In this document: positions 5,221-5,827 of the stretch, in pieces
Layout: each line of letters starts with the position of its first letter
How positions within the stretch are numbered: position 1 is the first letter of the stretch
Assembly (NCBI GenBank): GCA_900555795.1
Contig: USMP01000099.1
Coordinates: 1-5,827 of the forward strand
DNA from: an uncultured Eubacteriales bacterium
GTDB taxonomy: Bacteria; Bacillota; Clostridia; Oscillospirales; Oscillospiraceae
Direction: 5' to 3'
DNA length: 5,827 bases
The notes under the pieces: model-generated
Database searches by the model: none
What the model was told of the DNA's origin: nothing
Seen by the model: the letters and a program-made list of their open reading frames with translations, nothing else
Translations under genes and position numbers: made by a program

Positions 5221-5827
5221 ATGTATCAAGTGATTAAGCGGGACGGCCAGGTAACGGATTTCCAGATCAGCAAGATCTCCGTGGCCATTACCAAGGCCTT
5301 TGACGCCACCCATATGGCGTACAACCAGGACATCATCGATCTGCTGGCACTGAAGGTGACGGCGGACTATCAGAGCAAGATCCAGGATGGCAGGATCTCC
5401 GTGGAGCAGATCCAGGACAGCGTGGAGAGCGTGCTGAGCCAGGCGGGCTACGCCGAGGTGGCCAAGGCCTACATCCTCTACCGCAAGCAGCGGGAGAAAA
5501 TCCGCAACCTGGGCTCCACCATGCTGGACTATAAGGAATTGGTGGACAACTATGTCCATATCAACGATTGGCGGGTAAAGGAGAATTCCACCGTTACCTA
5601 CTCCGTGGGGGGGCTGATCCTGTCCAACTCCGGCGCGATCACCGCCAACTATTGGCTCAGTGAGATCTACGACCAGGAGATTGCCGCCGCCCACAAGGAC
5701 GGGGACATTCACCTGCACGACCTCTCCATGCTCACCGGCTACTGCGCCGGCTGGAGCCTGAAGCAGCTGATTGAGGAGGGCCTGGGGGGCATTCCCGGGA
5801 AGATTACCTCCTCCCCGGCCAGCCATC
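5221..5827 (+). CDS. nrdD: Anaerobic (class III) ribonucleoside-triphosphate reductase, N-terminal part
   Basis: The first 202 codons of NrdD, cut by the right edge; full proteins are about 700 residues or more. ATG 5221 follows a GC-rich Shine-Dalgarno-like AGGGCGG, and the protein begins with MYQVIKRDGQVTDF, the standard opening of an ATP-cone. That allosteric domain spans residues ~2-95 (KISVAITKAF, ISVEQIQDSVE, AYILYRKQRE) and senses ATP/dATP. The catalytic barrel then begins with RVKENSTVTYSVGGL (118-132), DGDIHLHDL (160-168) and GYCAGWSLKQLI (173-184), all typical of class III enzymes. It reduces ribonucleoside triphosphates to deoxy forms anaerobically with formate or a thiol system as reductant. 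The active-site cysteines, zinc site and C-terminal glycyl radical loop lie outside the window, so integrity cannot be judged. Two NrdR-like boxes and a strong promoter lie just upstream, and its activase gene precedes it. Confidence 0.96.
   Translation, partial: MYQVIKRDGQVTDFQISKISVAITKAFDATHMAYNQDIIDLLALKVTADYQSKIQDGRISVEQIQDSVESVLSQAGYAEVAKAYILYRKQREKIRNLGSTMLDYKELVDNYVHINDWRVKENSTVTYSVGGLILSNSGAITANYWLSEIYDQEIAAAHKDGDIHLHDLSMLTGYCAGWSLKQLIEEGLGGIPGKITSSPASH

Overview
The window looks like a metagenome-derived contig from a GC-rich anaerobic Firmicute of the Oscillospiraceae type (gut Clostridia). The evidence is the gene set: a spore-cortex-lytic-type hydrolase start, oxygen-sensitive class III ribonucleotide reductase genes, Clostridia-style Rex and NrdR operators and G-rich Shine-Dalgarno sites. 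The exception is roughly the first 1,030 bases, which encode a Bacteroidales-type (Alistipes-like) family GT3 glycogen synthase. That piece is joined in frame to the first ~95 residues of a SleB-type cell wall hydrolase within a 21-base stretch of likely shared sequence (1022-1042). Both domains are cut in the middle, so the join is most likely an assembly chimera, and bases 1 to ~1030 should not be assumed to belong to this organism.

Layout. From 1 to 1321 (minus) runs the SleB/glycogen synthase chimera, open at the left edge. A rho-independent terminator (about 1383-1422, minus) separates it from an orphan Phd/YefM-type antitoxin gene (1439-1681, minus). Next come two translationally coupled minus-strand genes: a MoxR-family AAA+ ATPase (4056 to 3076) followed, with an ATGA overlap, by a CoxE-like VWA/MIDAS protein (3079 to 1802). 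Their promoter has a 17-bp spacer and an extended -10. Immediately downstream of it is a perfect match to the Rex consensus, TTGTTAA-N4-TTAACAA (4068-4085), over the predicted transcription start.

Divergently, on the plus strand, a second promoter (4127-4155) opens into about 210 bases of GC-rich, strongly self-complementary, apparently non-coding sequence (4160-4372). I read this as a structured RNA or long structured leader. It is followed by nrdG (4388-5083, class III RNR activase) and nrdD (5221 to beyond the right edge, class III RNR). nrdD has a near-consensus promoter of its own (5143-5171), preceded by two NrdR-box-like sites 41 bp apart, the first overlapping the nrdG stop codon.

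How the parts fit: NrdG makes the glycyl radical on NrdD, which supplies deoxynucleotides without oxygen and is probably repressed by NrdR. The MoxR ATPase and VWA protein form the usual chaperone-like pair of this superfamily. Its apparent control by the NADH/NAD+ sensor Rex, and its position back to back with nrdG/nrdD, suggest (inference only) a role in an anaerobic, redox-linked process. The most interesting items are the Rex-controlled MoxR-VWA unit, the structured RNA with two mutually exclusive helices, and the chimeric join.
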